A stretch of DNA of 64,000 nt. It comes from Nemertoderma westbladi. Taxonomy: Eukaryota > Xenacoelomorpha > Nemertodermatida > Nemertodermatidae. A program made the position numbers and the translations under genes. Location: positions 64,001 through 128,000 of the forward strand of contig JAUCBJ010008058.1 in assembly GCA_032718475.1 (NCBI GenBank). The letters run 5' to 3'. The notes below the pieces were generated by a model. The model made no database searches and had not been told where the DNA came from. It saw only the letters and a list, made by a program, of their open reading frames with translations. Of the stretch, positions 44,684 to 55,400 are shown piece by piece; within the stretch, counting starts at the first letter, position 1, and the number at the start of each line of letters is the position of its first letter.

Positions 44684-45760
44684 ACCCTTCTCATCATGTT
44701 GACAAACTCTTATAAAACTGTGATTTATCGACAACGAGTTATGGACCCCCTTTAAACCAACTGTAACTACGCAATGGTATTTGTGTTTCCTCGTGTGTTA
44801 TGTGGAGTCCAGCGTCACCCTGCAGATGTTTCGGCTGACGCAGGGTCGTTTATGCATTGTTTACCCTGATTTTGGTCATCAGGACCTACGATATTGGATT
44901 ATTGGAAATGGAAAAGATTTGAAGTGGAATTCATTGTATTCATTGCAGTATGTTATGTTGTCCGTTGCGTGCGCAGTTCGGGGCGTAGGCGGTGTAACGA
45001 GTCCAGCTGTAGATCCCGGATTGCCGCGCAACACCCCCTCTATCCCGTTATTCTGGTGGGTCCATGGTGCATCCACATGACTTCGACGATAGAGGGTTTT
45101 ATGTTTCTCAGTCGCGTTATTCTGGTGGGACCGTTGCGTGGATTTTGGGGCGTAGGCGGTGTAACGAGTCCAGCTGTAGATCCCAGAATGTTGCGTAACC
45201 CCATCCCACATGACTTCGTCGACTGAGCTTTATGTTGTTGGGAGTGTTATTCTGGTGGGTCCATGGTGCATCCACGTGACTTCACTCCCAGCGTCTTCAT
45301 TGTCCGTTACGTGCGCAGTTTGGGGCGTAGGCGGTGTAACGAGTCCAGCTGTAGATCCCAGATTGCCGCGTAACACCCCTTCCACGACAAAGATTAACCA
45401 AAGAAAATGATTGAATATAGTTGGAAACGATGAAAAGGATCAGACAACTCTACTATAAACCTGAATGATGACGCGTATGCTGATGAAAATGAAATGATGC
45501 GCACCATGGTGCTGCGCTTATAACTAATGATGATAGCCGGGGGGCTATAAACCCAATGATGATGTGGAAAAAAATAAATGTGAAATAAATGGTGGAACTA
45601 AATGTTGAAATATATGTGGAAATAAATGGAATGAGATGAAATAATAATGAAATGAAAAAAGACAAAAAAAAAAGGTATAAAAAAGGTCAAAGAAAAGAAT
45701 TAGAAAAAAGAAAAGGACAAAAAAGTCATAAAAAAACTGGTTGGAATTCATGAAGAATTC
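44684..45760 (+). other. BEL-1 spacer between pol and accessory ORFs
   Basis: No ORF is supported. 44966-45380 holds three copies of a ~170-bp repeat with hairpins. 45565-45740 is an A/G-rich, T-poor tract (AAATAAATG, GAAATGAAAAAA phrases) immediately upstream of ORF X, with CCGGGGGGC at 45537-45545. The region may direct expression of the accessory ORFs by promoter, splicing or internal entry, but nothing proves which. Confidence 0.55.
44966..45380 (+). repeat. Three-copy repeat with covarying stem-loops
   Basis: The phrase GGGGCGTAGGCGGTGTAACG and following AGTCCAGCTGTAGATCCC occur at about 44980, 45147 and 45322. Three stem-loops share the loop phrase TTATTCTGGTGGG ... CATGACTTC (or CGTGACTTC) but have different complementary arms: CCCTCTAT/ATAGAGGG (45036-45043 with 45089-45096), CTCAGTCG/CGACTGAG (45107-45114 with 45220-45227), TGGGAGTG/CACTCCCA (45239-45246 with 45283-45290). 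Confidence 0.8.
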
Positions 45761-46858
45761 ATGCGAGGATTCCAAGAAGTGAGACTGACGAAATCCGGGA
45801 TCGGCTACCTCGCTGTGCTAAACGGCGGTATCGACTTCAAACCCCAGAAATACCGGGACTATAATAAAATATACGGCGGATACCCGGGATTAGAGATAAA
45901 GAGCGAGCGAGAGGGTCGATGGAAGGACGTCGATTGGAAGTGGACGATACACCAAAGGTGGGAGAATCCCGATCGACGGAGCTATATCTACGTCGTTATG
46001 GAGTGCTACACCGTCGCTAAGTTTATCTGTAGAACTCTCGATAACCTTATTACGGCGGTCCCCCTTTCCTTCGTCGACTACGACTGGAACGAGGTTATAA
46101 ACCACGCGTTTAAAGCGGTCGAGAACATTACACCGGGAGAATCAAAAACGCCCGCCGTTATCGATTCCTGGGACGAGAGCGGACCTTACGACATCCCTAC
46201 GATTACCGAACTTCTCGGTGCGGAGGAGCCTCTGATCTCCTCGGAAGGGGAAGAGATATGGCTAAACGAGGGTGTTCTACTCTCCACCCCAAAGCGACAA
46301 CTCGAGCCGGAGGCCGCGTATGGACCGGCCGCCAAACGGGTTGCCTCGGCCGAACCGATGAAGAGAGCAGGCGTCTACACCCCACGCGGCTCCGGTAGCC
46401 CCGCGAGAGAGGTAGCCACTACAGCTGCATTGAGCGACTTCGGTGACATATGCCAACGGTTATCCCCGTATCCTTTCCCGGGCGGCGAAGATTGGTCGTC
46501 GGAGATTCCGAGTACCAGCCACCAACGGACCCGCTCAGCGATACTGATCGAGGAGGGCCCCAGCGACGCGCCGACCCCCGACGATCTCCTCGGTATCCCT
46601 CCGTCGAAAACCCCGGCACCTCTTCGCCGACCAGCGGTGGCTACTACACCCGCCGTTCCTCAGGACCCTATGCGACTAACCCGTTGGTACGCCGAGCAAA
46701 CTGAATGGATCCACCGCCAGAAACGGTCATCCGAGTTGAGACCAGCGGGACACAAAGAGGGTTATCGGAGCGAGAACATACTACGCAAAAGCCTAGCATT
46801 CCGCGGGCTACCGACCACCGAGAATATTCCGAAGAGCGACCGACGACTCGAATACTAA
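45761..46858 (+). CDS. BEL-1 accessory ORF X (365 aa)
   Basis: No known family is recognised. Residues 8-115 (TKSGIGYLAVLNGGIDFK ... RSYIYVVMECYTVAKFICRT, PLSFVDYDW) align with BEL-2 33195-33485 (KTGMGFIAHLLYNWDFK ... ASLQYYLVLESNTVTCLL, HPLVF), so this is a domain shared by two element families. The rest is Pro/Ser/Glu-rich and probably disordered. No signal peptide or membrane segment is seen, so it is not an envelope protein. ORF X ends at TAA 46856-46858 and the same frame stays open into ORF Y. The Met chosen is the first in frame after the A/G-rich tract; an in-frame upstream start was not found. Likely made from a separate or subgenomic RNA. Confidence 0.7.
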   Translation: MRGFQEVRLTKSGIGYLAVLNGGIDFKPQKYRDYNKIYGGYPGLEIKSEREGRWKDVDWKWTIHQRWENPDRRSYIYVVMECYTVAKFICRTLDNLITAVPLSFVDYDWNEVINHAFKAVENITPGESKTPAVIDSWDESGPYDIPTITELLGAEEPLISSEGEEIWLNEGVLLSTPKRQLEPEAAYGPAAKRVASAEPMKRAGVYTPRGSGSPAREVATTAALSDFGDICQRLSPYPFPGGEDWSSEIPSTSHQRTRSAILIEEGPSDAPTPDDLLGIPPSKTPAPLRRPAVATTPAVPQDPMRLTRWYAEQTEWIHRQKRSSELRPAGHKEGYRSENILRKSLAFRGLPTTENIPKSDRRLEY

Positions 46859-46900
46859 GTCGGCGTCCCGATTCCGATATTCCCCGGTCGAGAAACGCAG

Positions 46901-47569
46901 TTGGAGGTATGCGGCGACTGCGGCTCGGAGCAGTGCCCACGCGGCAGAAGGAATCGGGTTACCGATTCTTGCCTCCAGCTCCTCGGGATACTCTATTGCC
47001 CATACTGCGCGATATCGGGCCACGACGTTTCGGTCTGTCCGATCCTTTATAACCTCTGCACCACGTGCGGTTTCCGTGGACATTCCGCTAGCCCCCGCTG
47101 CTATATCAAATGTCCTACCAAAGACGTAACCGCTATGGGCAATATGGTCATGTTTGAGACATACGCAAACAGCCACTTAAAGACCAGGTTTCGGAGAAAC
47201 GCTCGGAATATCGCGCAGGAGATGGCGTGCGGATATTTCTCCTTCCCGGAACGCCTCCACACGTCGGCCACGCTACCTTTCCATTACGTGGATCTGCTAC
47301 TGAGCGCTGGATTATTCGGCCCATTCGAAGTCATTAGACGATTATACTCGTATAAAGAGGAGTTCGGTGACGGAGAATGGTTCCTAGAGGCACGCAACTC
47401 CGAGTTGGAAAGACGAACCGACATGATCCCGATGCCTTCGAAAGGAAGAGCCGCCAGGAGACAAGCCGAAGCGTTACTCACAATGGATGTTGACGCTCCT
47501 CTACCAGCCATAGCGATCGATGAGAGTCGACGGGCGAAGAGACGAAAGGCGTACCAGAAAAAGAAATAG
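46901..47569 (+). CDS. BEL-1 accessory ORF Y, zinc-knuckle protein (222 aa)
   Basis: In frame with ORF X, separated only by TAA at 46856 and 14 further codons (VGVPIPIFPGRETQL before MEVCGDC). It carries a degenerate Cys cluster (CGDCGSEQC), then CCHC knuckles CPYCAISGHDVSVC (from 46996) and CTTCGFRGHSASPRC (from 47057), the same order as the three knuckles of BEL-2 34003-34175. A helical middle and a basic C-terminus ending KRRKAYQKKK follow. RNA or DNA binding is inferred. It could be translated by readthrough of the X stop, giving an X-Y fusion, or by reinitiation at 46901. It ends 166 bp before the 3' LTR. Confidence 0.7.
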   Translation: MEVCGDCGSEQCPRGRRNRVTDSCLQLLGILYCPYCAISGHDVSVCPILYNLCTTCGFRGHSASPRCYIKCPTKDVTAMGNMVMFETYANSHLKTRFRRNARNIAQEMACGYFSFPERLHTSATLPFHYVDLLLSAGLFGPFEVIRRLYSYKEEFGDGEWFLEARNSELERRTDMIPMPSKGRAARRQAEALLTMDVDAPLPAIAIDESRRAKRRKAYQKKK

Positions 47570-47721
47570 TGGATTGGGATATTCCAGGAACATTTATCGA
47601 ACATTTATTTTTATACAAACTCTAGGCCAAATTAATTAAAAAACTATGCAATATTAAATTTGGGTTTTTTATATTGGGAATGACCTACGCAAACTCAATC
47701 GACCGACAGACTTCACGAAGG

Positions 47722-47735
47722 TCATTGGGGGGGAC
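47722..47735 (+). other. BEL-1 polypurine tract
   Basis: TCATTGGGGGGGAC lies directly before the 3' LTR at 47736. It differs from the GGAGCGG form of BEL-2 and BEL-3. Confidence 0.6.
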
Positions 47736-49324
47736 TGTTCGCGGTATTTCAACTTTCCATAACGCGAGTTGAATATTTTTGTATTTTATTTAAAATTGAT
47801 TATTCCGATATTACTACTGGGTGCGGGACCATGGGTTTTGGGCACATTCAATAAACTGGGGGCGATTTATGGGCGAACTTTGGGGCAACTTACAGGGTAC
47901 GGGAATAATTTCATAGTTATAAGGGCCAGGGGGGATGGAAAATGCAAGCAGTATTCAGGTTAGCCTGAGTACTATTAGGCCCTGGCCAACTTCCTGCTGC
48001 CTGTAGGGGTGGATTTGGTAATGCGCCAGGCCTAAAGGACAAGGACTGCCCTTAGCGGTCCCTGGCCAACAGCAGCCATTACGAGACTGAAAAGAACTCG
48101 GACCGCTGACTGCTTGTGTCAGGGATTTGCGACGGGCACCGACGGCCCCTTAGTAGCCAAGCCGTTCTGGTTCTCGATGATCGAACCCCGGGGTTCGTGA
48201 GGGGTGGAGCGGACACGCGAACGGGTGGCCAACTAACGACTGCCCCCTGACCTAAGCCGTACTGGTTCTCGATGACCGATCCCTTCGGGGTTCGTGAGGG
48301 GTGGGACGGACATGCGAAAGGGCTGGCCACAGGACGGGTTTGACGAGAACTGCCCTTAGCGGTCTCTGGTCAACGGCAGCTACTACGAGACTGAAAAGAA
48401 CTCGGAACGCTGACTGCTTGTACTGGGATTTGCGACGGGAACCGACGACAGACCCCTTAGCCAAGCCGTACTGGTTCTCGATGATCGAACCCTTCGGGGT
48501 TCGTGAGGGGTGGAACGGACACGCGATGGGGTCGAAAGACAAAGGACTAGACTCGACTAGACTCTACTGGCCTACCGACTGTTCGGAGCAGTTTCTCGGC
48601 TGCCGAAGCGACTACGAGCCTGAAACGGACTCGGAAAGCCTAGGTGGTTGGGTTTCTGTGATGAACCGACGGACCCCTAGCCAAGCCGTTCTGGTTCTCG
48701 ATGATCGAACCCTTCGGGGTTCGTGAGGGGTGGAACGGACACGCGAACGGGTCCACCGACACGACAGACTCCTAGCCAAGCCGTACTGGTTCTCGATGAC
48801 CGAACCCTTCGGGGTTCGAGAGGGGTGGTACGGATACGCGACAGAGTCTACCGACTGGACCGACCCTTAGCCAAGCCGTGCTGGTTCTCGATGATCGTTC
48901 CCTTCGGGGTTCGTGAGGGGTGGAACGGACACGCGACAGGGTCGACCGACACCGACACTACGGCACTAAGACTGGGACCGAGGGAAAATCTGGGGAACAT
49001 TAGGTAGGCTAAAATTCTGAGCGAACAGTGGGTTATTAAATAATATACCGTAGGGATTTATATTATCGTGTATAATTATTGTGAATATTTGGTGTATATT
49101 GATTTGGGGAAGCCCAAAATTATTCTTAATCAGGTTTCAACTATAGGAAGTTACATTAAAGAGTATATCCAACTAATGCAGCTTTTTATCAACCGCAAAC
49201 TTGCATCTCAGAAAATATTCCCTCCCCACAATCAATATCCGGTGACTGGCCGGGGCTCGGTGGTCTGTTAAGTCACGTCTCCAGCATCGGCGTTTTTCCC
49301 CCTGGTGTAGGGATAACGGCAACA
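47736..49324 (+). mobile_element. BEL-1 3' LTR (1589 bp)
   Basis: Nearly identical to the 5' LTR (one indel near 48090, one substitution near 49291 noticed). Carries the same six hairpin repeats. Followed by ACCGC, the target duplication. Confidence 0.95.
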
Positions 49325-51139
49325 ACCGCCAAATTAAGCATCGGGAAAATTACCTTTTATGGTGACGATTTGCGATTTCAGGGAGCAATAGGTTCACAAT
49401 CCTGCTCTCTTATTGGCCTAACTGCTTCCAGGTTGGTCTAATGATAGCTCGGATTGGGGAGCCAATGAGAGATCGATTGCATCACCCTCCTCAAATCACC
49501 TATAAATTGGCGTTTTGCCGGTATGTCGGCACACCGTATTCCCTTATTGCCACACCACCCAGCCTTATCACTGTTCAACTATTATTCGATGCTTAGTTTT
49601 TGTGTAAATTACTGCCCTTTTGATTTTCTTGCAATGATTCGCTAATTTGCAATTTCTGTTGATTCTTGTTTGTGTTTCTCAATCAATCCCAACGATTACT
49701 GTTAATTACAAATTCGAACTATGATTTCTACCCTTTAGTAAATGGTTCTATGTGATTCCTTTCGACACAATAATCCTACGGGATTCCTTAGACTGTCAGA
49801 CTTTGAGATTTGCATGTGCCGCTACGGTAGCTATTCATTATGATGGAGGGCTAGGTTACCGGTAAGCGCGGCGGGCGCATTGGGGGGTTAGCGACGAAGG
49901 GAGTGCGGAGGATTCAAAGGTGAGCAACATTGGTGGGAGTACTATTGCGGGTGCAAGTTTGCAGCGTAGAGCGGGTCAGGTGCGCCGATGCAGTAATTAG
50001 GGGCTGATGATCCAGATTTTGTCTCTATTTGTAGTATTAGGGGGACAGGAATTGGGTTAGTTAGGAAGCCTAGATGTAGCTGGGAGAGACCTGCGTGCCT
50101 TACGTTGCGAATTGCGAGCTAAACTGTAGACTATGTCGCAAGCTACGTGCGAACTGTAGGTTGCGATTGCTATCTGACTGTTGATTGTGAATTGTGCGTT
50201 AAGAACTAAATTGGTAAGTATAAACTATAGATTGTTACGCTGATTGGTGTGTTACTAAAGTGTGCCTAATAAATCACGAATGCTTGGATAGGCGCTCTTT
50301 TCCCTTTGATTGATTTCTATTTCTTAGTTTACTGTAATTAATTACTGATTAGGTCGAAAATAATACGGTAATTTAGGCTGTTGCTAGTGTAACCCATTGC
50401 GTAATAAATTAGAATTATGCACTCTGGAATACTTAGTAATTAGTACGCCGTTACATATTTGTGACTGTAATTATTTAGTAAAATTAAGAATTTGTACGCA
50501 GCATAGCGGAGGGTAGTTAAGGTAATAAATTTAGAGTACCGTACACTATTCACGCTGGGCGGTTATTTGAATTAGCGGACAAAATTCACATCTTAGTATA
50601 CAGTATATAGCGCGCATCAGTAAATTGCTGGTCTAAAGCCAGCCGCAGGTAAGTTTGAGTCCCGAAATAAATACTGCACCGATTTTTGATTATTTTAAAT
50701 ATTCTCACATTCACACATTCCGTAGGGAACCCCAGTCTTTGCGATTAGATTAGATTAGAAAGGACGTAATTATTAGCACGTTCTAGCAGCAAGATTAGGC
50801 CGTAAGAATACACTCTGAGTGTAAAGCCTCTCACACTCATTTTAAGTCAGCTTAGGGAGCCGATTCGGGTTATTGTTTTGGTTATTCCCGCGTGGCTCAT
50901 ATAATCGAACAGTTAGCTCTCTATCGAGCAATCGGTAGAGAAAGGAACAAGAAATTAGCAGGAGCCGTAGAAAATTAGGAAATATATTAGTGGACGGCAG
51001 GTTAGCGCCATCTAACGGTGAGTAGCGGTTTTGTATTTAGCAGCCCTACATTAGTAATAATACGCTCCTGATTGCCCTGCCTGATAAATAGAGCAGTTTT
51101 TGTGTCTTTATTGGTTAGGCAGGGGTAGTTTGTTTAACA
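49325..51139 (+). mobile_element. LTR1 (BEL-2 3' LTR), right part
   Basis: LTR1 resumes with ACCGC-CAAATTAAGC and runs to GTTTGTTTAACA at 51139. It includes TATAAATTGG at 49501-49510, the likely promoter. Compared with the minus LTR1 it has scattered substitutions and indels and a single version of the 48-bp unit. No gene is present in these 1.8 kb. Confidence 0.85.
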
Positions 51140-51189
51140 TACATACTATACACGAAGTGGGGCCTTCGCGCAGCACGTGAAATGAGTTA

Positions 51190-51930
51190 ATGCTAAGTAT
51201 CAACTCGAAAGGATTATAAAAACATAGGAGAAGATTTTCCCGGAAAACGTTAACCCTCTAGCGGGAGACTGGGTAACTGAAGAAGGAAGGATTAGTTTCC
51301 CTACAAAGCCACAGCCTATGGTCTATTACATATCTACCAAGTTTCCGATTGACGGATCATAAATAACGAAATGTTGGAAGGTTTTCACTTTCATACATTT
51401 AGCCCTCTAGCGGCATATTAAAGAACTACGGATCGATCACCTTCCTCACAAAGACGAGGCATGTGGTCTAGTACATACCGGTACTGTATATTCCAAAATT
51501 CAGCTTAAATAGATTAAGATCAAGGAATTCGCGAAGGTTATCACTTTCCTACATTTCGCCCTCTAGCGGCAGACTCGAAAACTCCGGACCGATTACTGTC
51601 CACACAAAGACTTAGGATGTCTTCTAGTACATATATGACAAGTTTCAGCGTAATCAGATCATAAACAACTAAATGGAAGAATAATTTCACATTCGGGACA
51701 TTTCGCCCTCTAGCGGCAGACTGGAGAACTGCAGACAGATTAGCCTCCTTTGAAATTTACAGCTAATGTTCTAGTACATACTTCCCAAGTTTCAGCTTAA
51801 ACGGATTAAAAGCAAAGAAATGGGTGGCCATTTAATGTTTAGACATGTGGCCCTCTAGCGGGAGACCATTGCACTGATGGTGTCTGAAAGTCTCTCAAAA
51901 ATCTCAACTTTTGCTCATATTGATACCTAC
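51190..51930 (+). repeat. Five ~150-bp repeats with CCCTCTAGCGG core
   Basis: Spacing between cores is 149, 156, 147 and 145 bp. Shared phrases are CTAGTACATA, AAGTTTC(A/C)G and TTCGCCCTCTAGCGGCAGAC; units are otherwise diverged, so the core is the best conserved part. Confidence 0.8.
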
Positions 51931-51986
51931 AAATTTTCAACTTGGCAGCTTTAAATCCTACAAAGTTATTAGCATGTCAAAATCGT

Positions 51987-52052
51987 AACGACGACGACAA
52001 CGACGACGACGACAACGACGACGACGACAACGACGACGACGACGACGACGAC
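51987..52052 (+). repeat. ACG/ACA microsatellite
   Basis: About 22 trinucleotides, mostly ACG with interspersed ACA, inside the Helentron-like element. Confidence 0.9.
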
Positions 52053-52130
52053 AACTATTTGCATAAATTGACCCACCCCCTAACAGTGTCAATTCGCTAA
52101 GGCTCCGCCAACTTCGTGGCTCGCCCCACA

Positions 52131-52354
52131 AAATGGACGAATTCAAATATATGGGCGTTTTATTTTCCTTATCTAAATGTCATTGCGCGTTATGTCTTAT
52201 CTAAATAATTATACTGCATAACGGCTAATATATTATACTTTATAACGGCTAATATATTATACTTTATAACGGCTAATATATTATACTGTACAACACTAAT
52301 ATATTATACTGTACAACACGGACCAATGTACGTACAGCGCCATATACCGTAACA
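52131..52354 (-). mobile_element. LTR1 5'-end fragment (minus)
   Basis: Matches 24070-24344 and ends at the LTR start TGTTACGG (minus) at 52354. Directly followed by TTGCC and LINE sequence, the partner of the junction at 22026. Confidence 0.8.
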
Positions 52355-52459
52355 TTGCCCTTCTTGGGAACTGGCACCAACTTATTTGTTTTCATTTCTT
52401 GTGGGACTCTTGTTGTACGGAACATGTCTACTATGATGGGTTAGATGAGTTTTAAAGAG
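52355..52459 (-). mobile_element. RTE-like LINE fragment beyond the LTR1 insertion
   Basis: Minus-strand match to 6370-6470 of L1 (VDMYRTTRVPQEMKTNKLVP region). It continues the LINE exactly where L2 and L3 stop, so it is the displaced other half of that LINE, cut by satellite 4 at 52457-52459. Confidence 0.8.
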
Positions 52460-55400
52460 TAGGTACATGTTGGTCTAAGTACATAGAGTAGGTACATGTT
52501 GGTCTAAGTACATAGAGTAGGTACATGTTGGTCTAAGTACATAGAGTAGGTAGATGTTGGGCTACATAGAGTAGGTACATGTTGGGGTAAGTACATAGAG
52601 TAGGTACATGTTGGGCTAAGTACATAGAGTAGGTACTTGTTGGGCTAAGTACATAGAGTAGGTACATGTTGGGCTAAGTACATAGAGTAGGTACATGTTG
52701 GGCTAAGTACATAGAGTAGGTACATGTTGGGCTAAGTACATAGAGTAGGTACATGTTGGTCTAAGTACATAGAGTAGGTACATGTTGGTCTAAGTAACTT
52801 GAGTAGGTACATGTTGGTCTAAGTACATAGAGTAGGTACATGTTGGTCTAAGTACATAGAGTAGGTACATGTTGGGCAAAGTACATAGAGTAGGTACATG
52901 TTGGTTTAAGTACATAGAGTAGGTACATGTTGGGCTAAGTACATAGAGTAGGCACATGTTGGGCTATGTACATAGAATAGGTACATGGTGGGCTAAGTAC
53001 ATAGAGTAGGTACATGTTGGGCTACATAGAGTAGGTACATGTTGGGGTAAGTACATAGAGTAGGTACATGTTGGGCTATGTACATAGAGTAGGTACATGT
53101 TGGGCTAAGTACATAGAGTAGGTACATGTTGGGCTACATAGAGTAGGTACATGTTGGTCTAAGTACATAGAGTAGGTACATGTTGGGCTAAGTACATAGA
53201 GTAGGTACATGTTGGGCTAAGTACATAGAGTAGGTACATGTTGGGCTAAGTACATAGAGTAGGTACATGGTGGGCTAAGTACATAGAGTAGGTACATGTT
53301 GGGCTAAGTACATAGAGTAGGTACATGTTGGGCTATGTACATAGAGTAGGTACATGTTGGGCTAAGTACATAGAGTAGGTACATGTTGGGCTACATAGAG
53401 TAGGTACATGTTGGGGTAAGTACAAAGAGTAGGTACATGTTGGGCTATGTACATAGAGTAGGTACATGTTGGGCTATGTACATAGAGTAGGTACATGTTG
53501 GGCTAAGTACATAGAGTAGGTACATGTTGGGCTACATAGAGTAGGTACATGTTGGGGTAAGTACAAAGAGTAGGTACATGTTGGGCTAAGTACATAGAGT
53601 AGGTACATGTTGGGCTATGTACATAGAGTAGGTACATGTTGGGCTAAGTACATAGAGTAGGTACATGTTGGGCTATGTACATAGAGTAGGTACATGTTGG
53701 GCTAAGTACATAGAGTAGGTACATGTTGGGCTACATAGAGTAGGTACATGTTGGGGTAAGTACAAAGAGTAGGTACATGTTGGGCTATGTACATAGAGTA
53801 GGTACATGGTGGGCTAAGTACATAGAGTAGGTACATGTTGGGCTACATAGAGTAGGTACATGTTGGGGTAAGTACAAAGAGTAGGTACATGTTGGGCTAT
53901 GTACATAGAGTAGGTACATGTTGGGCTATGTACATAGAGTAGGTACATGTTGGGCTAAGTACATAGAGTAGGTACATGTTGGGCTACATAGAGTAGGTAC
54001 ATGTTGGGGTAAGTACATAGAGTAGGTACATGTTGGTCTAAGTACATAGAGTAGGTACATGTTGGGCTAAGTACATAGAGTAGGTACATGTTGGGCTATG
54101 TACATAGAGTAGGTACATGGTGGGCTAAGTACATCGAGTAGGTACATGTTGGTCTAAGTACATAGAGTAGGTACATGTTGGGCTAAGTACATAGAGTATG
54201 TACATGTTGGGCTAAGTACATAGAGTAGGTACATGTTGGGCTATGTACATAGAGTAGGTACATGGTGGGCTAAGTACATAGAGTAGGTACATGTTGGTCT
54301 AAGTACATAGAGTAGGTACATGTTGGGCTAAGTACATAGAGTAGGTACATGTTGGGCTATGTACATAGAGTAGGTACATGGTGGGCTAAGTACATAGAGT
54401 AGGTACATGTTGGTCTAAGTACATAGAGTAGGTACATGTTGGGCTAAGTACATAGAGTATGTACATGTTGGGCTATGTACATAGAGTAGGTACATGGTGG
54501 GCTAAGTACATAGAGTAGGTACATGTTGGGCTACATAGAGTAGGTACATGTTGGGGTAAGTACATAGAGTAGGTACATGTTGGGCTATGTACATATAGTA
54601 GGTACATGTTGGGCTAAGTACATAGAGTAGGTACATGTTGGGCTACATAGAGTAGGTACATGTTGGGGTAAGTACATAGAGTAGGTACATGTTGGGCTAT
54701 GTACATAGAGTAGGTACATGTTGGGCTATGTACATAGAGTAGGTACATGGTGGGCTAAGTACATAGAGTAGGTACATGTTGGGCTACATATAGTAGGTAC
54801 ATGTTGGGCTAAGTACATAGAGTAGGTACATGTTGGGCTACATAGAGTAGGTACATGTTGGGGTAAGTACATAGAGTAGGTACATGTTGGGCTATGTACA
54901 TAGAGTAGGTACATGTTGGGCTATGTACATAGAGTAGGTACATGGTGGGCTAAGTACATAGAGTAGGTACATGTTGGGCTATGTACATAGAGTAGGTACA
55001 TGGTGGGCTAAGTACATAGAGTAGGTACATGTTGGGCTACATAGAGTAGGTACATGTTGGTCTAAGTACATAGAGTAGGTACATGTTGGGCTAAGTACAT
55101 AGAGTAGGTACATGTTGGTCTAAGTACATAGAGTAGGTACATGTTGGGCTAAGTACATAGAGTAGGTACATGTTGGGCTATGTACATAGAGTAGGTACAT
55201 GGTGGGCTAAGTACATAGAGTAGGTACATGTTGGGCTACATAGAGTAGGTACATGTTGGGGTAAGTACATAGAGTAGGTACATGTTGGGCTATGTACATA
55301 GAGTAGGTACATGTTGGGCTAAGTACATAGAGTAGGTACATGTTGGGCTAAGTACATAGAGTAGGTACATGTTGGGCTAAGTACATAGAGTAGGTACATG

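Larger units (their letters stand above)
35964..49324 (+). mobile_element. BEL-1: complete BEL/Pao LTR retrotransposon, 13.4 kb
   Basis: Structure: 5' LTR 35964-37551, internal region 37552-47735, 3' LTR 47736-49324, flanked by ACCGC duplications. Both LTRs begin TGTTCGCGG and end GGCAACA. Coding order: small upstream ORF, Gag-Pol, structured spacer, accessory ORFs X and Y. At over 13 kb it is long for the superfamily, partly because of the 1.6-kb LTRs and the post-pol module. Gag-Pol domains all look intact apart from one in-frame TAG near the Gag N-terminus. Nested in the BEL-2 3' LTR. Confidence 0.95.
51140..52130 (+). mobile_element. Helentron-like non-autonomous element with tandem core
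   Basis: The left end has a short hairpin CGAAG-TGGGGC-CTTCG at about 51153-51168. Then come five ~150-bp repeats each with CCCTCTAGCGG (51254, 51403, 51559, 51706, 51851), then a (ACG/ACA)n microsatellite at 51987-52052, then the right end CAATTCGCTAAGGCTCCGCC ... CCACA shared with 5101-5141. Tandem core plus microsatellite plus conserved ends is the layout of pearl-type, Helentron-related elements known in molluscs and other invertebrates. No coding capacity. Confidence 0.55.

Noticed and set aside
45453-45775. Phe-rich minus-strand frames
   Set aside because: They are antisense translations of the A/G-rich low-complexity tract before ORF X.
45761-46858. Envelope gene of BEL-1
   Set aside because: No signal peptide, transmembrane segment or cleavage-type motif is visible in ORF X or Y; the content is a soluble domain plus zinc knuckles.
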